Shown: positions 44,822 through 53,878, numbered from the stretch's first letter. The stretch is 64,000 bases of DNA from Halorussus sp. MSC15.2 (GCF_010747475.1 NZ_VSLZ01000002.1:744001-808000); one strand, 5' to 3'. Numbers and translations are program-made. The notes: a model not told the origin generated them from the letters alone.

Positions 44822-45043
44822 CGTCCGCGCCGGCTCCACTCGGTAAGCGATTCGCGACCCGGGAGTGTGCCCGACGACTCCGTCCGACGTGAGGTTCCGT
44901 CACTGCAAGCTCCCGACCGTAACTTCGTCGGCGTACTCCCACTCCGTTTTCCGTGCGTGTCTATCGACGAGAGACGGCTACGCGTTAATTACAAAACTTT
45001 AGTACCGAAATTATTTTATCGGCCGAGTCTCTCTAGTCGATAG

Positions 45044-46180
45044 ATGTCTCCCAAGCAACCACTCACGCGACGCACCGTGCTGAAGACGACCGGCGGGTCG
45101 CTCTTCGCAATCGGGTCGGGCGGTCTCGCCGCCGCCGACCCCGGAGACGGAGTGCGAGTCAACGTCGGCTTCGAGTCCGAGAGCGGACGGCGGGCCGCCC
45201 GGGAAGCCGCGGACGAGGTGGTCCGCGACTACGCCTTCGACGCCGCGACGCTTCGCTTGCCGAAGCGCACCGCCACCGCCCTGTCCCAACGCTCGGACGT
45301 TCGGTACGTCGAACGCGACGGAACCGCGCACGCACTCTCGGCCTCGTGGGGCCACGACCGCATCGACGCCGACGTGGCGAACGCGAACGGCTTCACGGGC
45401 GACGGTGCCGACGTGGCTATCGTCGATACCGGACTGCCGTGTGACCACCCCTGCCTCCCGAACGTCGGTACCGGGAAGGCGTTCACCGACTGCGCCTCGA
45501 ACTGCTGTGCGCCGTGGGCCGACGACAACGGACACGGGATGAACGTGGCGGGCATCATCGGAGCGAGCCAGAGTTGCGACTGTACGACCGGCGTCGCGCC
45601 CGACGCGACGCTCCACGGCGTGAAAGTGCTGAACGACCGGGGGAGTGGCTCGTACTCCGACATCGCGGCCGGTATCGAGTACGTCGCCGACCGAGGGTGG
45701 GACGTCGCCAACATCAGCCTCGGCGGGAGTTCCGGGTCGTCGGTCCTGAAAGACGCCTGCGAGTACGCCCAGAGTCACGGCGTCCTGCTCGTCGGTGCGG
45801 CGGGCGGGAGCGGTCCCTGCGACGACTGCGTGGGCTATCCCGCCGCTTACTCGGAGGTCGTCGCCGTGGGCGCGACCGACCGCAACGACGCGCTCGCGTC
45901 GTTCTCCAGTCGAGGGCCGGAGATAGAGGTCGTCGCGCCCGGCACGGACCTCCGCACGCTCGGGTCCGACGGGTCCTGCCCCATCTTCTCGGGTACGTCG
46001 TTCGCCACCGCCCACGTCTCGGGCGTCGCCGCCCTCCTGACGGCCGAGGGGCGTTCTAACACCGACGCTCGAACCCGGTTGCGCGACACCGCCGAGGACC
46101 TCGGCCTGTCGAGCGACGAGCAGGGCTACGGACTGGTGGACGCGGCCGCGGCAGTCGGTTTGGATTCGAGTGACGACTGA
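45044..46180 (+). CDS. Subtilase 4 (divergent, lacks oxyanion Asn)
   Basis: 378 residues, TRRTVLKTTGG (8-18). Triad present: Asp128, His164 and Ser318 (SGTSFATAH). Three differences from paralogues: the HGTHCAG motif reads HGMNVAG; the oxyanion-hole Asn is Gly255 (GAAGGSGPC vs AAAGNxGPC); and there are extra Cys (C133, C137; CDC at 178-180). The protein may be a weak protease, a binding decoy or a regulator of the others. Coding is intact. Confidence 0.9.
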   Translation: MSPKQPLTRRTVLKTTGGSLFAIGSGGLAAADPGDGVRVNVGFESESGRRAAREAADEVVRDYAFDAATLRLPKRTATALSQRSDVRYVERDGTAHALSASWGHDRIDADVANANGFTGDGADVAIVDTGLPCDHPCLPNVGTGKAFTDCASNCCAPWADDNGHGMNVAGIIGASQSCDCTTGVAPDATLHGVKVLNDRGSGSYSDIAAGIEYVADRGWDVANISLGGSSGSSVLKDACEYAQSHGVLLVGAAGGSGPCDDCVGYPAAYSEVVAVGATDRNDALASFSSRGPEIEVVAPGTDLRTLGSDGSCPIFSGTSFATAHVSGVAALLTAEGRSNTDARTRLRDTAEDLGLSSDEQGYGLVDAAAAVGLDSSDD

Positions 46181-46221
46181 CCGACGAAAAGTTTTCAGTC
46201 CCTCGCACTGCAGTAGAAAGT

Positions 46222-46554
46222 ATGACTCTTCAGAGTTCCGTCAGCGCGACGGTCGAGTCCGACCGCGTCGCCTTCGAGTACGTCGTCGAGAACGTCGGCG
46301 ACGACCCCGCCGAACTGACGTTCCGGAGCACCCTGACAGCCGATTTCGCGGTTCTCGACGGCGACGAGGAGGTCTGGCGGGCGAGCGAGGGACAGATGTT
46401 CGCCCAGATGCTCCAGAACGAGACCATCGACTCCGGTGACAGCGAGACCTTCTCCGGCGAGTGGGACGACCCCTCTCCCGGCGATTACACGGTCGTCGCC
46501 GAACTGAATACGACCGACGGCGACGCGGAAGCGCGGACCGACTTCTCGGTGTGA
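46222..46554 (+). CDS. BsuPI-type intracellular proteinase inhibitor-like protein
   Basis: Small acidic protein of 110 residues with an immunoglobulin-like beta pattern: SDRVAFEYVVENVGDDPAELTFRS (12-35), VWRASEGQMFAQMLQNETIDSG, and PGDYTVVAELNTTDGDAEA. It matches the BsuPI family (inhibitor of the Bacillus intracellular subtilisin). No signal peptide. Lies 41 bases after subtilase 4, on the same strand, so probably co-transcribed. Inhibition is inferred from family and position. Confidence 0.82.
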   Translation: MTLQSSVSATVESDRVAFEYVVENVGDDPAELTFRSTLTADFAVLDGDEEVWRASEGQMFAQMLQNETIDSGDSETFSGEWDDPSPGDYTVVAELNTTDGDAEARTDFSV

Positions 46555-46651
46555 GGGCGACCCCGCTGGAGTTGTCGAGGCGATTACCAAATCGCGTTTC
46601 AGCGAGAGTTGAAGGTGGTCGTCGCCGAACTCACGACCGGAGGAACGACTC

Positions 46652-47458
46652 GTGGCGCCACCGAACATCGAATCGTATCTCTCGCGCATCGGACTCGACC
46701 CGAGAGCGGTCCGGACCGCCGACCGGGACACCCTCGAAACCGTCCAGCGAGCGCACGTCACGTCGGTCCCGTTCGAGACCCTCGCCGTGACGGGCGACCC
46801 CTTCGGACCGGACCCGGGAGAGGGAGTGACGCTGACCCTGCCGCACCTCTACGGGAAAATCGTCGGGCGCGAGCGCGGCGGGTTCTGCTTCGAACTCAAC
46901 GGACTGTTCGGGTGGTTGCTCGCGGAACTCGGGTTCGACGCCGACCGAATCGCCGCCCGGATGCTGAGCGACGACGGAGACCCCCGACCGCCCGCGAACC
47001 ACCACTCGCACCTCGTGGACCTCGGCCGTCGGTACGTCGTGGACGTGGGATGCGGAGTCCCGTCGATGCGACGGCCGCTCCCGCTCGACGGAACCGCCGT
47101 CTCGGACGCCGCGGGCGTCGAGTGGCGCGTGGTCGAGAGCGAGCGCCCCGACGCCGACTACCTGACCCAGTGCCGGAGTCCCGGCGACGAGGAGTGGACC
47201 GACCGCTACGTCTTCGACGCGACGCCCCGGAAACTCTGCTACTTCGAGGCCACCTGCGACTACCTCGCCACCGCGCCCGAGTCCGGATTCACCGGCGACC
47301 CGACCGTCTCGATTGCGACCGAGCGCGGCCACCTGAAGCTCTCGCCGGAGAAACTGACGCGCTCCGAGCGCGGCGACCGAAGCGAGTGCGAGATTACCGA
47401 GGACGAGTGGGACGACCTGCTCGAATCGGAGTTCGGCCTGCGATACGGCTCGGTGTGA
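46652..47458 (+). CDS. nat: Arylamine N-acetyltransferase
   Basis: 268 residues. Catalytic triad Cys79 (RGGFCFELN), His120 (HHSHLVDL) and Asp131 (VDVGCG) all present in the usual order. Starts at a GTG (VAPPNIESYL, read as Met). Transfers acetyl from acetyl-CoA to arylamines; natural substrate unknown. Confidence 0.88.
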   Translation: MAPPNIESYLSRIGLDPRAVRTADRDTLETVQRAHVTSVPFETLAVTGDPFGPDPGEGVTLTLPHLYGKIVGRERGGFCFELNGLFGWLLAELGFDADRIAARMLSDDGDPRPPANHHSHLVDLGRRYVVDVGCGVPSMRRPLPLDGTAVSDAAGVEWRVVESERPDADYLTQCRSPGDEEWTDRYVFDATPRKLCYFEATCDYLATAPESGFTGDPTVSIATERGHLKLSPEKLTRSERGDRSECEITEDEWDDLLESEFGLRYGSV

Positions 47459-47792
47459 GTGGCCTGCGACTCCACCGGAGACCCCCGGCGCGTGCGAGCG
47501 CGACCCTCGTGGTCGCGTCCATCCGCGCGAGGGACGAGCATCGCAGCGACCGGAGGGAGCGAGAAGCGCAGGAGGTTGGGGAGGAACGAGGCACACGGTT
47601 GCGGTGCGGGCGGTGCGGTACTCATTGGAGTCGGCAGCAGCTAGCTCTTCCGTCGGATTCTAGTCACTCGGCTCTGACTGCACGCCCTACTGTTCAGGTT
47701 CCCCGTCATCCTCATTCGACTTACTGCGCCGACGCGCGTCGTCCCAACCGCGTTCCGAAACCCCCTAACCCGCGGACCACCGACGACCGGAC
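47459..47792. other. Intergenic region with a short hairpin
   Basis: About 330 bases. CGCGACC (47499-47505) and GGTCGCG (47511-47517) form a 7-bp stem, 5-base loop, 40 bases after the NAT stop, a possible transcript end. Rest shows no gene. Confidence 0.45.
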
Positions 47793-48374
47793 ATGCAAGG
47801 CGAACCCGAGGTGGCGGTCCTCCGACTGGGCCATCGGCCGGGCCGCGACGAGCGGATGACGACCCACGTCGGCCTGACCGCGCGGGCGCTGGGGGCCGAC
47901 CGCGCGATTCTGGCGGGCGACGCCAGCAAGTCCCGAGGCACCGTCACGGACATCACCGACCGCTTCGGCGGTCCCTTCACGGTCGAACTCACCGACAGTC
48001 CGAAGGCCGTCATCCGGGACTGGGAGGGGCAGGTCGTCCACCTCACGATGTACGGCGAGCGCGTACAGGACGTGGAAGACGAGATTCGGGCGGCACACCG
48101 CGGCGAGCGCGGTGGGAGCGCGGACAGTGAGGGCGCGGACGGCGACCCCGTCCTCGTCGTCGTCGGGTCCCAGAAGGTGTCGTTCGACGTGTACGAGGCC
48201 GCCGACTGGAACGTCGGCGTGACGAACCAACCCCACTCGGAGGTGGCCGGACTCGCGGTGTTTCTGGACCGACTGTTCGATGGCCGGGAGTTGGAGCGCG
48301 AGTGGGAGGACGCGGACCGGACCGTGATTCCCAAGGCGACCGGGAAGAAGGTCGTTCCGACCGACGAGGAGTAA
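47793..48374 (+). CDS. trm56: tRNA (cytidine(56)-2'-O)-methyltransferase
   Basis: SPOUT-type methyltransferase, 193 residues, that 2'-O-methylates C56 in the T-loop of archaeal tRNAs. Markers: VAVLRLGHRPGRDERMTTHVGLTARAL, LVVVGSQKVSFDVYEAADWNVGVTNQPHSEVAGLAVFLDRL (trefoil knot). An acidic insertion near 105-118 is halophile-specific. Confidence 0.92.
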   Translation: MQGEPEVAVLRLGHRPGRDERMTTHVGLTARALGADRAILAGDASKSRGTVTDITDRFGGPFTVELTDSPKAVIRDWEGQVVHLTMYGERVQDVEDEIRAAHRGERGGSADSEGADGDPVLVVVGSQKVSFDVYEAADWNVGVTNQPHSEVAGLAVFLDRLFDGRELEREWEDADRTVIPKATGKKVVPTDEE

Positions 48375-48407
48375 CGAGACCGCTCGGCGCGCGACCGGTC
48401 CCGAGAC

Positions 48408-49829
48408 CTACACCCGAGTCAACCGACCGTCGAGGCGAACGTCCAGTCCCTCCTCGCGGGCGTACTCCACGATGGCGTCGTACTGGACGCCGAACGACTC
48501 GACCACGTCGTCCGGCCGAATCGGCTCGGAGCCGTACTCGACGACGTAGGCGTTCGTGGCGACCGAGTAGTCCTCGTCGGGGGTCACCGGCTTGCCGTCG
48601 AATCGAACCTCGCGAAGCTCGGCTTCTGCGGTATCGTAGACGACTTCGAGGCCCGCGAAGTGGCCCGCCCAGAGCCGGCCGCGTTCGTCGTCGGGCGTGA
48701 AAACCGTCTCGACCAGTTCCCGGAGGCGCGCGCCCGGAACGACAGCGGTCTGGAGTTCCCCGCCGAACGGCGAGACGCCGACGAGGTCCGCGACCGTCAC
48801 ATCCCCGGCGAGCGGGTCACCGTCCCGGAGGCCGCCGGACTGAGTGTAGGCTACGTCTGCGCCGGTCGCCCATCGGTAGGCGTCTGTGACGAGGTTGGCG
48901 ACGCGGCACTCCCCGCCGAGGCGGCGGTCACGGGTACGCGGAATCGGTTCCGCGACGGTGCAGACGACCTCGGTGAGTCCCGTGGCGTCCATCCGGTCGC
49001 GGAGCGCGTCCGCGACCCGGTCGTCACGCGGGTAGTCGGCGACGGCGCGGCGAGTCGCGGTCGCGCCGTCGCTCTCCCCACTGCCGAGTTCGACCTCCCA
49101 GACGACCCGACCGTTCGCCCCCGGCCGGACGACGAGGGTCCCGTCGATTCGGTCGCGGCGCTCGCTGTGGACGTGCCCACCGAGGACGGCGTCCACGCCG
49201 TCGAGTCGGGCGACCGCGTTCTCGGTCTCCGCCCGGAGGTGTGCGAGGACGACCACGTGGTCGGTCCGTTCGCGGAGGTCCCCGAGCGCCCCGCGGACCG
49301 CCGCAACCGGGTCGGTCGCGGAGAGTTCGCTCGCGCCGGCCGCGATGTCGGGCGTCCGTGGGTCCGTGACCCCGACGAACCCCACGCGCTCGGAGTCTCG
49401 TTCGGCGTCACCGTCGCCCACTTCGACCACGGCGGTCGGGTCGGCGTCGGCGAACCGGCGGTGGTCGGTCTCCGCGGGGGTCGTCCCGTTCTCGCCGGAG
49501 CCACCGGGGTCGGCGTCGGCCGGGTAGAGGTTCGCGGTAATCCACCGCTGTGGTGATTTCCGGAGTATCTCCCGGAGCGGTTCGGTTCCGAAGTCGAAGT
49601 CGTGATTGCCGAACGTCTCGAAGTCGGGGGCGACCGCACGGAAGAAGTCCAGCGCCTGCCGGCCCTCGGTCTGCATCGCGAGGACACCCGGCGCGGTGTT
49701 GTCGCCGGTCCCCACGACGACGGTGCGGCCGTCGCGGAGCGCGTCGATTGTTCCGGCGAGACGACCCACGCGTTCGGGGTCGTCGTACGCGTTCTCGATG
49801 TCCGAATAGTGGAGGACACGGATGGTCAT
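48408..49829 (-). CDS. 5'-nucleotidase / metallophosphatase family protein
   Basis: 473 residues. N-terminal metallophosphatase domain: VLHYSDIENAYDD (His and Asp), VVGTGDNTAPG, TFGNHDFDFGTEP and VLAHLRAETE, then LGGHVHSERRD. The C-terminal domain is the 5'-nucleotidase C-domain (VANLVTDAYRWATGADVAYTQSGGLRDG). No signal peptide, so it may act inside the cell. Start ATG at 49829. Confidence 0.9.
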   Translation of the reverse strand: MTIRVLHYSDIENAYDDPERVGRLAGTIDALRDGRTVVVGTGDNTAPGVLAMQTEGRQALDFFRAVAPDFETFGNHDFDFGTEPLREILRKSPQRWITANLYPADADPGGSGENGTTPAETDHRRFADADPTAVVEVGDGDAERDSERVGFVGVTDPRTPDIAAGASELSATDPVAAVRGALGDLRERTDHVVVLAHLRAETENAVARLDGVDAVLGGHVHSERRDRIDGTLVVRPGANGRVVWEVELGSGESDGATATRRAVADYPRDDRVADALRDRMDATGLTEVVCTVAEPIPRTRDRRLGGECRVANLVTDAYRWATGADVAYTQSGGLRDGDPLAGDVTVADLVGVSPFGGELQTAVVPGARLRELVETVFTPDDERGRLWAGHFAGLEVVYDTAEAELREVRFDGKPVTPDEDYSVATNAYVVEYGSEPIRPDDVVESFGVQYDAIVEYAREEGLDVRLDGRLTRV

Positions 49830-49938
49830 CAGGCTGAATTGTCTACCGTCGTGCAAGTAGCTTCGGTTAACCGACCCGCTGGCCGAGAACGTCGCGTACC
49901 CGATGGTTTTAAACGCTCCAACGCCCCAGTGTACGATA

Positions 49939-50475
49939 ATGGCTTTTGAGGACTTACTGGAGGACCCAGTAATTCAGAAATATCTTCACGAGTTGGTCGG
50001 TCCGAAGGGAATGCCCGTCGCCGCGGCCCCGCCGGACGGCGAAGTTACCGACGAGGAACTCGCCGAGGAGTTGGACCTCGAACTGAACGACGTTCGGCGC
50101 GCGCTGTTCATCCTCTACGAGAACGACCTCGCCACGTACCGCCGCCTGCGCGACGAGGACTCCGGGTGGCTGACGTACCTCTGGACGTTCCAGTACGAGA
50201 ACATCCCGGACAACCTCGAAGAGGAGATGTACCGACTGCTAGACGCGCTCGAAAAGCGCCAAGAGTACGAGTACCAGCACCAGTTCTACCTGTGTGAAGT
50301 CTGTTCGATTCGGTTCGAGTTCGGCGAGGCGATGGACTTCGGGTTCGAGTGTCCCGAGTGCGGGTCGCCGCTCGAATCCATGGAGAACAGCCGTCTCATC
50401 GACGCGATGGAGCACCGAATCGAGAACCTCCGCGAGGAACTCAACGTCGAGAAACTCGAAGAGGCCGAGGCATAG
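49939..50475 (+). CDS. tfe: Transcription initiation factor TFE
   Basis: 178 residues. N-terminal winged helix (DPVIQKYLHELVG... EVTDEELAEELDLELNDVRRALFILYENDLATYRR) and C-terminal zinc ribbon with C119, C122, C138 and C141. Stabilises the open complex with TBP/TFB. Followed with no gap by DUF2110. TTTAAACG about 30 bases before the ATG may be the TATA box. Confidence 0.95.
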   Translation: MAFEDLLEDPVIQKYLHELVGPKGMPVAAAPPDGEVTDEELAEELDLELNDVRRALFILYENDLATYRRLRDEDSGWLTYLWTFQYENIPDNLEEEMYRLLDALEKRQEYEYQHQFYLCEVCSIRFEFGEAMDFGFECPECGSPLESMENSRLIDAMEHRIENLREELNVEKLEEAEA

Positions 50476-51204
50476 ATGGTCGTACTCGCTACCAAGGTCT
50501 ACGTACAGGGCGACGCCCGCGAGCGCTCGCTCGACGCGCTCCAGTCGCTCGTCGGCAACGAAATCGAGGACCTCGACGTGGAGTACACGGTGGGCGTGCG
50601 CCGCGACGACTTCGCGGTCGTCACCATCGAAGGAGACGACGAGGTGGTCGCGCGTAACGTCCTCCGAGAGGAGTTCGGTGAGATTACCCCCGACTTCGAA
50701 GTCGGGGAGACGTACGTCGGGACCCTCGAATCGTGGGACGAGGACGGGTTCGTCCTCGACGCGGGCGAGGACGTTCGGATTCCCGCGGGCGAACTCGGAC
50801 TCGGGCAGGGGACGCCCGTACAAATCGTCGAGCGCTTCGGACTCGTCCAGCACGTGCCCCTCCGGTTCGTCTACGGCGGCGACGCGGCCGATTCCGAGGC
50901 GGAAGACGCCGACGCGGACGGCGCCGACGAGAGCGAGACGGGTCGCCACCGACTGGCCGACGAGGAGCGCGACCGCCTCTACGAGTGGACGCGCGGCGCG
51001 GGCCGGGTCAACGTCAACAGCGCGACCCGCGGGGAAGTGCGCGCGACGGTCAACCGCGCCGGCCACGCTCGAGACATCGTGACGGTCGAACGACTCGGAC
51101 TTCTGGAGCAGAGCATCGTCTGCAAGGACGAGACCGACCCGCCGGGGCTACTGGCGGCCATCGGCGACTATCTCCCGGCGGAGATTCGTTGCGTTATTCC
51201 ATGA
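50476..51204 (+). CDS. DUF2110 family protein
   Basis: 242 residues. Conserved archaeal protein always near tfe. Contains VLATKVYVQGDARERSLDALQSLVGNEI, then VGETYVGTLESWDEDGFVLDAGEDVRIPAGEL and NVNSATRGEVRATVNRAGHARDIVTVERLGLLEQSIVCKDETD. Suggests an S1/OB-like barrel in the middle. Starts immediately after the tfe stop and overlaps the next gene by 4 bases. Confidence 0.88.
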   Translation: MVVLATKVYVQGDARERSLDALQSLVGNEIEDLDVEYTVGVRRDDFAVVTIEGDDEVVARNVLREEFGEITPDFEVGETYVGTLESWDEDGFVLDAGEDVRIPAGELGLGQGTPVQIVERFGLVQHVPLRFVYGGDAADSEAEDADADGADESETGRHRLADEERDRLYEWTRGAGRVNVNSATRGEVRATVNRAGHARDIVTVERLGLLEQSIVCKDETDPPGLLAAIGDYLPAEIRCVIP

Positions 51205-51970
51205 ACAGACGACTGCTACTCGCCCTCGCGTCGGTCGCGCTGCTCGCCGCCACCGCTGGATGTACGGGCATCTTCGGCGGCGACCAGATAAGCGAGAAGC
51301 GTCTCGCAGGCGACGCGAACGCGACCTACGACTGGAACAACTCCGCCGCGGTCACGCTGAACGTGACCGGGGGCGAGTACAAGGCGGTGTACACCTTCTC
51401 GAACCGCTCGGAACTCAACCTCTTCGAGCGGGAGTCGCTGGGCGAGCGCACGCCGGTTCAAATCGGGACGGTCCGGTTCCGGTATCCGAACGGCACCGTC
51501 GTCTCGCTCGGACAGGAACACGTCGAGAAGAAGAAGTCCAAGACGGTCGTCTCGCTGCCCGCCGACAGCGGCAAACTCGCCTACACCGCGGACCACCGCG
51601 GGAAGTCGTTCAGCACGCCGGTCTACGTCGAGGACTCCCACGAGGTCATCCTCCCGGAGGGGATGCGGGTCGGGACGCCGATTCTGAGTCAGGTCCGGCC
51701 GACTGCGACGACACCACGACGATAGACGGGCGCGTCCACCTCACGTGGGCCGAGGTGACGACCGACAACCTGACCGTTCGGTACTACCTCGCCCGCGACC
51801 TCACTATCTTCGCGGGCATCATCGGCGCGAGTATCCTCGTCGCATTGCTCGGGGTGGCCTACTTCCGCCTCCAGATTCGGCAACTCGAACGCGAGCGCGA
51901 GGAGATGGGTCTCAACGTCGATACCGGCGACGACGAGTTCGACCAAGGTCCGCCGCCGGGAATGGGGTAG
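51201..51970 (+). pseudogene. DUF5803-like lipoprotein/membrane protein with frameshift
   Basis: Begins MNRRLLLALASVALLAATAGCTG (lipobox AGC, Cys about 21) and continues to GTPILSQVRPTA, then stops at 51725. From about 51700 a second frame gives TTIDGRVHLTWAEVTTDNLTVRYYLARDL, a TM segment (IFAGIIGASILVALLGVAYF) and DTGDDEFDQGPPPGMG. Joining them needs one extra base near 51700. The join resembles the usual DUF5803 family protein of about 256 residues. ATGA overlap with DUF2110. Confidence 0.78.
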
Positions 51971-52068
51971 CGCCGTCTCGCTGGCCGCCGGACGCGCTAC
52001 CTCCGCAATCTCCAGCGACTGGCCGCGGTAACACCCTCTTTTTATCTTCGGAACCCCTACTCGACGCC

Positions 52069-52761
52069 ATGCAGGTAGCCCTCGTCACCGTCGGCGACGA
52101 ACTGCTGACGGGCGACACCGTGAACACGAACGCCGCGTGGTTGGGCGAGCGACTCGCCGACCGCGGCGCGAGCGTCGAGCGCGTCGTCGTGGTCCCCGAC
52201 CGCGTGGCCGACATCGCCCGCGTGGTCAACGAACTCCGGGCCGAGTACGACGCGGTCGTGGTCACCGGCGGTCTCGGTCCGACTCACGACGACATGACGA
52301 TGGAGGGGGTCGCGGCCGCGGTCGGCGTCCCGGTCGAGGAACACGACAAGGCCGTGGCGTGGGTGACCGACCACACGGACTACGAACACGGCGACCTCGT
52401 CGAGGGGACGACCCACCTCCCGAAGGGGTCGCGGATGCTCCCGAACGAGGAGGGCGTTGCTCCGGGGTGCGTCATCGAGGGGGTCTACGTCCTGCCGGGC
52501 GTCCCCGCGGAGATGCAGGCGATGTTCGAGACCGTCGCCGACGAGTTCTCCGGCGAGTACCGCCACGTCAGGACCGTCGAAGCCGACGAACCCGAGAGCG
52601 CGCTGGTCGAGCGCTTGGCGGAACTCCGCGACCGATTCGACGTGACCGTCGGAAGCTACCCCGGCGACCACGTGCGACTCAAGTTACGGAGTACGGACGA
52701 AGCGGAACTCGAACGCGCGGCGGCGTGGCTCCGCGAGCGCGTCGAACCGACCGAAAACTGA
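52069..52761 (+). CDS. CinA-type molybdopterin-binding domain protein
   Basis: 230 residues. VALVTVGDELLTGDTVNTNAAWLGERL (4-30) and VVVTGGLGPTHDDMTMEGVA (about 63-82) are the MoCF_biosynth / CinA signatures. It has only the N-terminal (molybdopterin-binding, sometimes ADP-ribose pyrophosphatase) domain and not the C-terminal amidase domain. Start at 52069. Confidence 0.88.
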   Translation: MQVALVTVGDELLTGDTVNTNAAWLGERLADRGASVERVVVVPDRVADIARVVNELRAEYDAVVVTGGLGPTHDDMTMEGVAAAVGVPVEEHDKAVAWVTDHTDYEHGDLVEGTTHLPKGSRMLPNEEGVAPGCVIEGVYVLPGVPAEMQAMFETVADEFSGEYRHVRTVEADEPESALVERLAELRDRFDVTVGSYPGDHVRLKLRSTDEAELERAAAWLRERVEPTEN

Positions 52762-52817
52762 GTTCTCTCTCGGCCCGAATCGATGTGCTGGTTCCCCGAC
52801 GCCGAGTGACCCCGAAA

Positions 52818-52928
52818 CTATCGGTAGAAGTACGCCAGCCACGCGGCAGTAATCAGGAGTCCGAGGACGCCAGTGACGATACCTGCGGCGTTGGCCGGGA
52901 CCGACGCCGATTCTGCGAGTACGAACAT
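52818..52928 (-). CDS. Small membrane protein (36 residues)
   Basis: A 36-residue frame, MFVLAESASVPANAAGIVTG plus a hydrophobic run GLLITAAWLAYFYR. Single TM with a positive C-end. Plausible haloarchaeal mini membrane protein; starts at 52928 after a TATA-like TTAACGC stretch. Short, so uncertain. Confidence 0.55.
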   Translation of the reverse strand: MFVLAESASVPANAAGIVTGVLGLLITAAWLAYFYR

Positions 52929-53216
52929 GCCCGACGATTCCGGTGCCGGTCCCTTAACGCTTACCAAGCCCGCCGACACGCGCAGCCTCCGCCGGCCGAA
53001 ACGTCTCGTTTCTCGCGCGAACAGTCGGTGTAACCTGACGTTTCTTTCCCGCCCGAAACCAGTTTTTTCGACACTGTACGGTCGGAAATACACGGTTGCC
53101 CGATTGAACAATCGCTAACGGTCGGTCCGGTTTATCCCTATCTCCGACGAACCGACGAGTGCCCGTAAGTGGCGTCTCGGCAGTTAGGAGGCGCTTATAC
53201 GGGGGAGTGAGAAATC

Positions 53217-53840
53217 ATGTCCGAACAGTATCAACAGCCGACGGGAAGCATGGGACAGCAAACGCACGGGCAGATGGGCCAGCAGACACAACCGATGCAG
53301 GGGTCACAGCAGATGGGCGGCATGCAGTCCGGCCAGATGGGCGGAACCCAGACCGGTCAGAGCCACCAGATGACCCACCATCGCGTCGGCCAGCAGTTCG
53401 AGTCCGAGATGACTCCAGAACTCACCGAGGCGCTCGAATCCTTCGACCGCGTGGTCGAGATTGCCGAGTGGTGCGCCGACAAGTGTATCGAGAGCGGGCC
53501 GCAGATGGCCGAGTGCGCGCGACTCTGCGAGGACCTCGCGGACCTCGCGTCGCTGAACGAGAAGTTCATCGCGCGCGACTCCATCAACGGTCCCGAAATC
53601 GCCGAAGCGTTCCTGCGGGTCGCCCAGCAGGGACTTCCGATTCTCCAGCAACACCAGCAGATGCCCCACGTGCAAGAGACGTACGAGGCGGTCACGCAGG
53701 CCATGGACGCGACGGAGAAGCTCCTGCACTCCATCGGCGGCACTCAGGGCCAGACGATGGGTATCCGGGAGCAAGTTGGCCAGCAGGGCGGACAGATGGG
53801 TCAGATGGGCCAGTCGTTTCAGGGCGGTCAGTCGTACTGA
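53217..53840 (+). CDS. Gln/Met/Gly-rich protein with central four-Cys helical domain
   Basis: 207 residues. The first 60 and last 30 residues are rich in Gln, Met, Gly and Thr (MGQQTHGQMGQQT). The middle (62-172) is helical, with Cys at 86, 90, 100 and 104 (C-x3-C-x9-C-x3-C), like half of the DUF326/Csp copper-storage bundle. A good Shine-Dalgarno-like GGGGGAG is about 10 bases before the ATG. Metal (Cu) binding is inference from the Cys pattern and Met/His flanks. Confidence 0.8.
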   Translation: MSEQYQQPTGSMGQQTHGQMGQQTQPMQGSQQMGGMQSGQMGGTQTGQSHQMTHHRVGQQFESEMTPELTEALESFDRVVEIAEWCADKCIESGPQMAECARLCEDLADLASLNEKFIARDSINGPEIAEAFLRVAQQGLPILQQHQQMPHVQETYEAVTQAMDATEKLLHSIGGTQGQTMGIREQVGQQGGQMGQMGQSFQGGQSY

Positions 53841-53867
53841 GCATCGACTGAGACTGCGTCGATAGCG

Positions 53868-53878
53868 TCTCTTTTTTC
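53868..53878 (+). terminator. T-run terminator
   Basis: TCTCTTTTTTC about 30 bases after the stop of the Gln/Met-rich gene. Confidence 0.45.

Noticed and set aside
47499..47517. Hairpin after the NAT gene as a riboswitch
   Set aside because: The stem is only 7 bp with a 5-base loop and is in a 3' flank; a transcript end or chance is more likely.
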